DNA from: Trichoplax sp. H2
Lineage: Eukaryota > Placozoa > Uniplacotomia > Trichoplacea
DNA length: 64,000 nucleotides
Assembly (NCBI GenBank): GCA_003344405.1
Contig: NOWV01000094.1
Coordinates: 1-64,000 of the forward strand
Direction: 5' to 3'
Shown here: piece after piece, positions 63,417 to 64,000 of the stretch
Layout of the letters: each line of letters begins with the position of its first letter
How positions within the stretch are numbered: position 1 is the stretch's first letter
Position numbers and translations under genes: made by a program
The notes under the pieces: generated by a model
Databases searched by the model: none
What the model was told of the DNA's origin: nothing
What the model saw: the letters and a program-made list of their open reading frames with translations, nothing else

Positions 63417-63782
63417 TGATTGGAAGAGAATTAGTCTACTATCTTTTCTTGCATATTGGAGAATTAAATACGACATTTATTCCTAATATAAAAAGTAAAC
63501 TAGATGGAAATCAATTATTCTACAACGAAATGATGACCAGTGTTAAAAGTCTGCAATTCGAAGAATACTCGTGTATGTAAGACTAAAAGACGTATCTGGA
63601 TCCTATAACCTATAGCCATTCTAATGAATTGATATTATCTGTGGGTAAAGGCCATAAGAAACATTCCTTCGAAATTTCATCTATTAAAAGTTTGATATAT
63701 GAATTTATGATAAATTAGCAGTTATTTGTCTTTAGTTGCTCCTACGAGACCCGGTAAAAGAAGGCGAAATCTGGATAACTAA
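63417..63782 (+). CDS. Candidate 3' exons of an unidentified plus-strand gene
   Basis: Three segments join in frame: 63417-63576, 63616-63644 and 63736-63782 (stop TAA). Acceptors are TTTTTTAG, CTATAG and TCTTTAG; donors are AT|GTAAGA and GG|GTAAAG; phases match throughout (1, 2, 1). The encoded end begins IGRELVYYLFLHIGEL, passes FIPNIKSKLDGNQLFYNEMM and closes with APTRPGKRRRNLDN, a basic tail. I do not recognise the family. A possible upstream exon at 62797-62835 (GIILDRHILSFPP between CAG and GTAACT) could not be joined confidently. Phase agreement over three segments is suggestive but not proof. Confidence 0.3.
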
Positions 63783-64000
63783 AATTAATAAACTATATTT
63801 CTAACATGAATTAATGACACTTTACTAAAAGCATCATGACTAACATAAACTAGGAACGTAAATTAAACTTAATCTCCTATAAGATAAAACGTAATATTCG
63901 TATTTCCTTCTGGAACGGGACGCCTCACTATCCAAAAGACGCAAGTAGCAATCTAGTTTAGAACGAAAATTGAATTTGCTTCCGTCTCAGCCTTTTTGGG

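Noticed and set aside
1-64000. CRISPR arrays, operons, ribosome-binding sites and bacterial insertion sequences
   Set aside because: The DNA is eukaryotic with spliced genes. No regularly spaced direct repeats or prokaryotic signals were seen.

Overview
This window is animal nuclear DNA: AT-rich, with spliced genes built from short exons and consensus GT/AG introns. It holds four gene models I can support and long AT-rich stretches with little in them. The mix (a modular SRCR+EGF receptor, a KLF6/7 transcription factor, PRELID1, a tamalin-like PDZ scaffold) and the compact SRCR/EGF introns suggest an early-branching metazoan. A placozoan is my first guess; a sponge or cnidarian is not excluded. 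The taxon is inference.

Layout. (1) About 1-10240, minus strand: the 5' part of a large secreted or membrane protein gene. It starts with a signal peptide split over two tiny exons, followed by 13 EGF and 7 SRCR exons, every domain exon phase 1-1. The gene runs off the left edge and contains a 20-N gap at 1866-1885. (2) 10241-33472: a 23-kb stretch with no convincing gene, only weak transposase-like relics and a short (AC)n run. (3) 33473-38024, minus: a complete three-exon KLF6/7-type zinc-finger gene, with a small GC-rich patch about 350 bp upstream of the start codon. (4) 38025-45462: intergenic, with a weak BEL/Pao-like relic, a tandem duplication carrying a perfect hairpin, and a striking TACAGTAC/GTACTGTA palindrome cluster. 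(5) 45463-47703, plus: a complete six-exon PRELID1 gene whose exons are too short to stand out as ORFs. (6) 49685-54194, minus: a PDZ plus coiled-coil scaffold gene of the tamalin/CYTIP kind, reconstructed as 12 exons and tail-to-tail with PRELID1. (7) 54195-64000: mostly unassigned, with one isolated HECT-like exon, an 82-bp tandem repeat, and a candidate plus-strand 3' gene end at 63417-63782.

The four genes are not an operon or pathway. They would act in different places: cell surface or extracellular (SRCR/EGF), nucleus (KLF), mitochondrial intermembrane space (PRELID1) and cytoplasmic membrane-trafficking scaffold (PDZ protein). Exon models come from reading splice sites, frame continuity and family motifs by eye. 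No alignment or transcript data were available.
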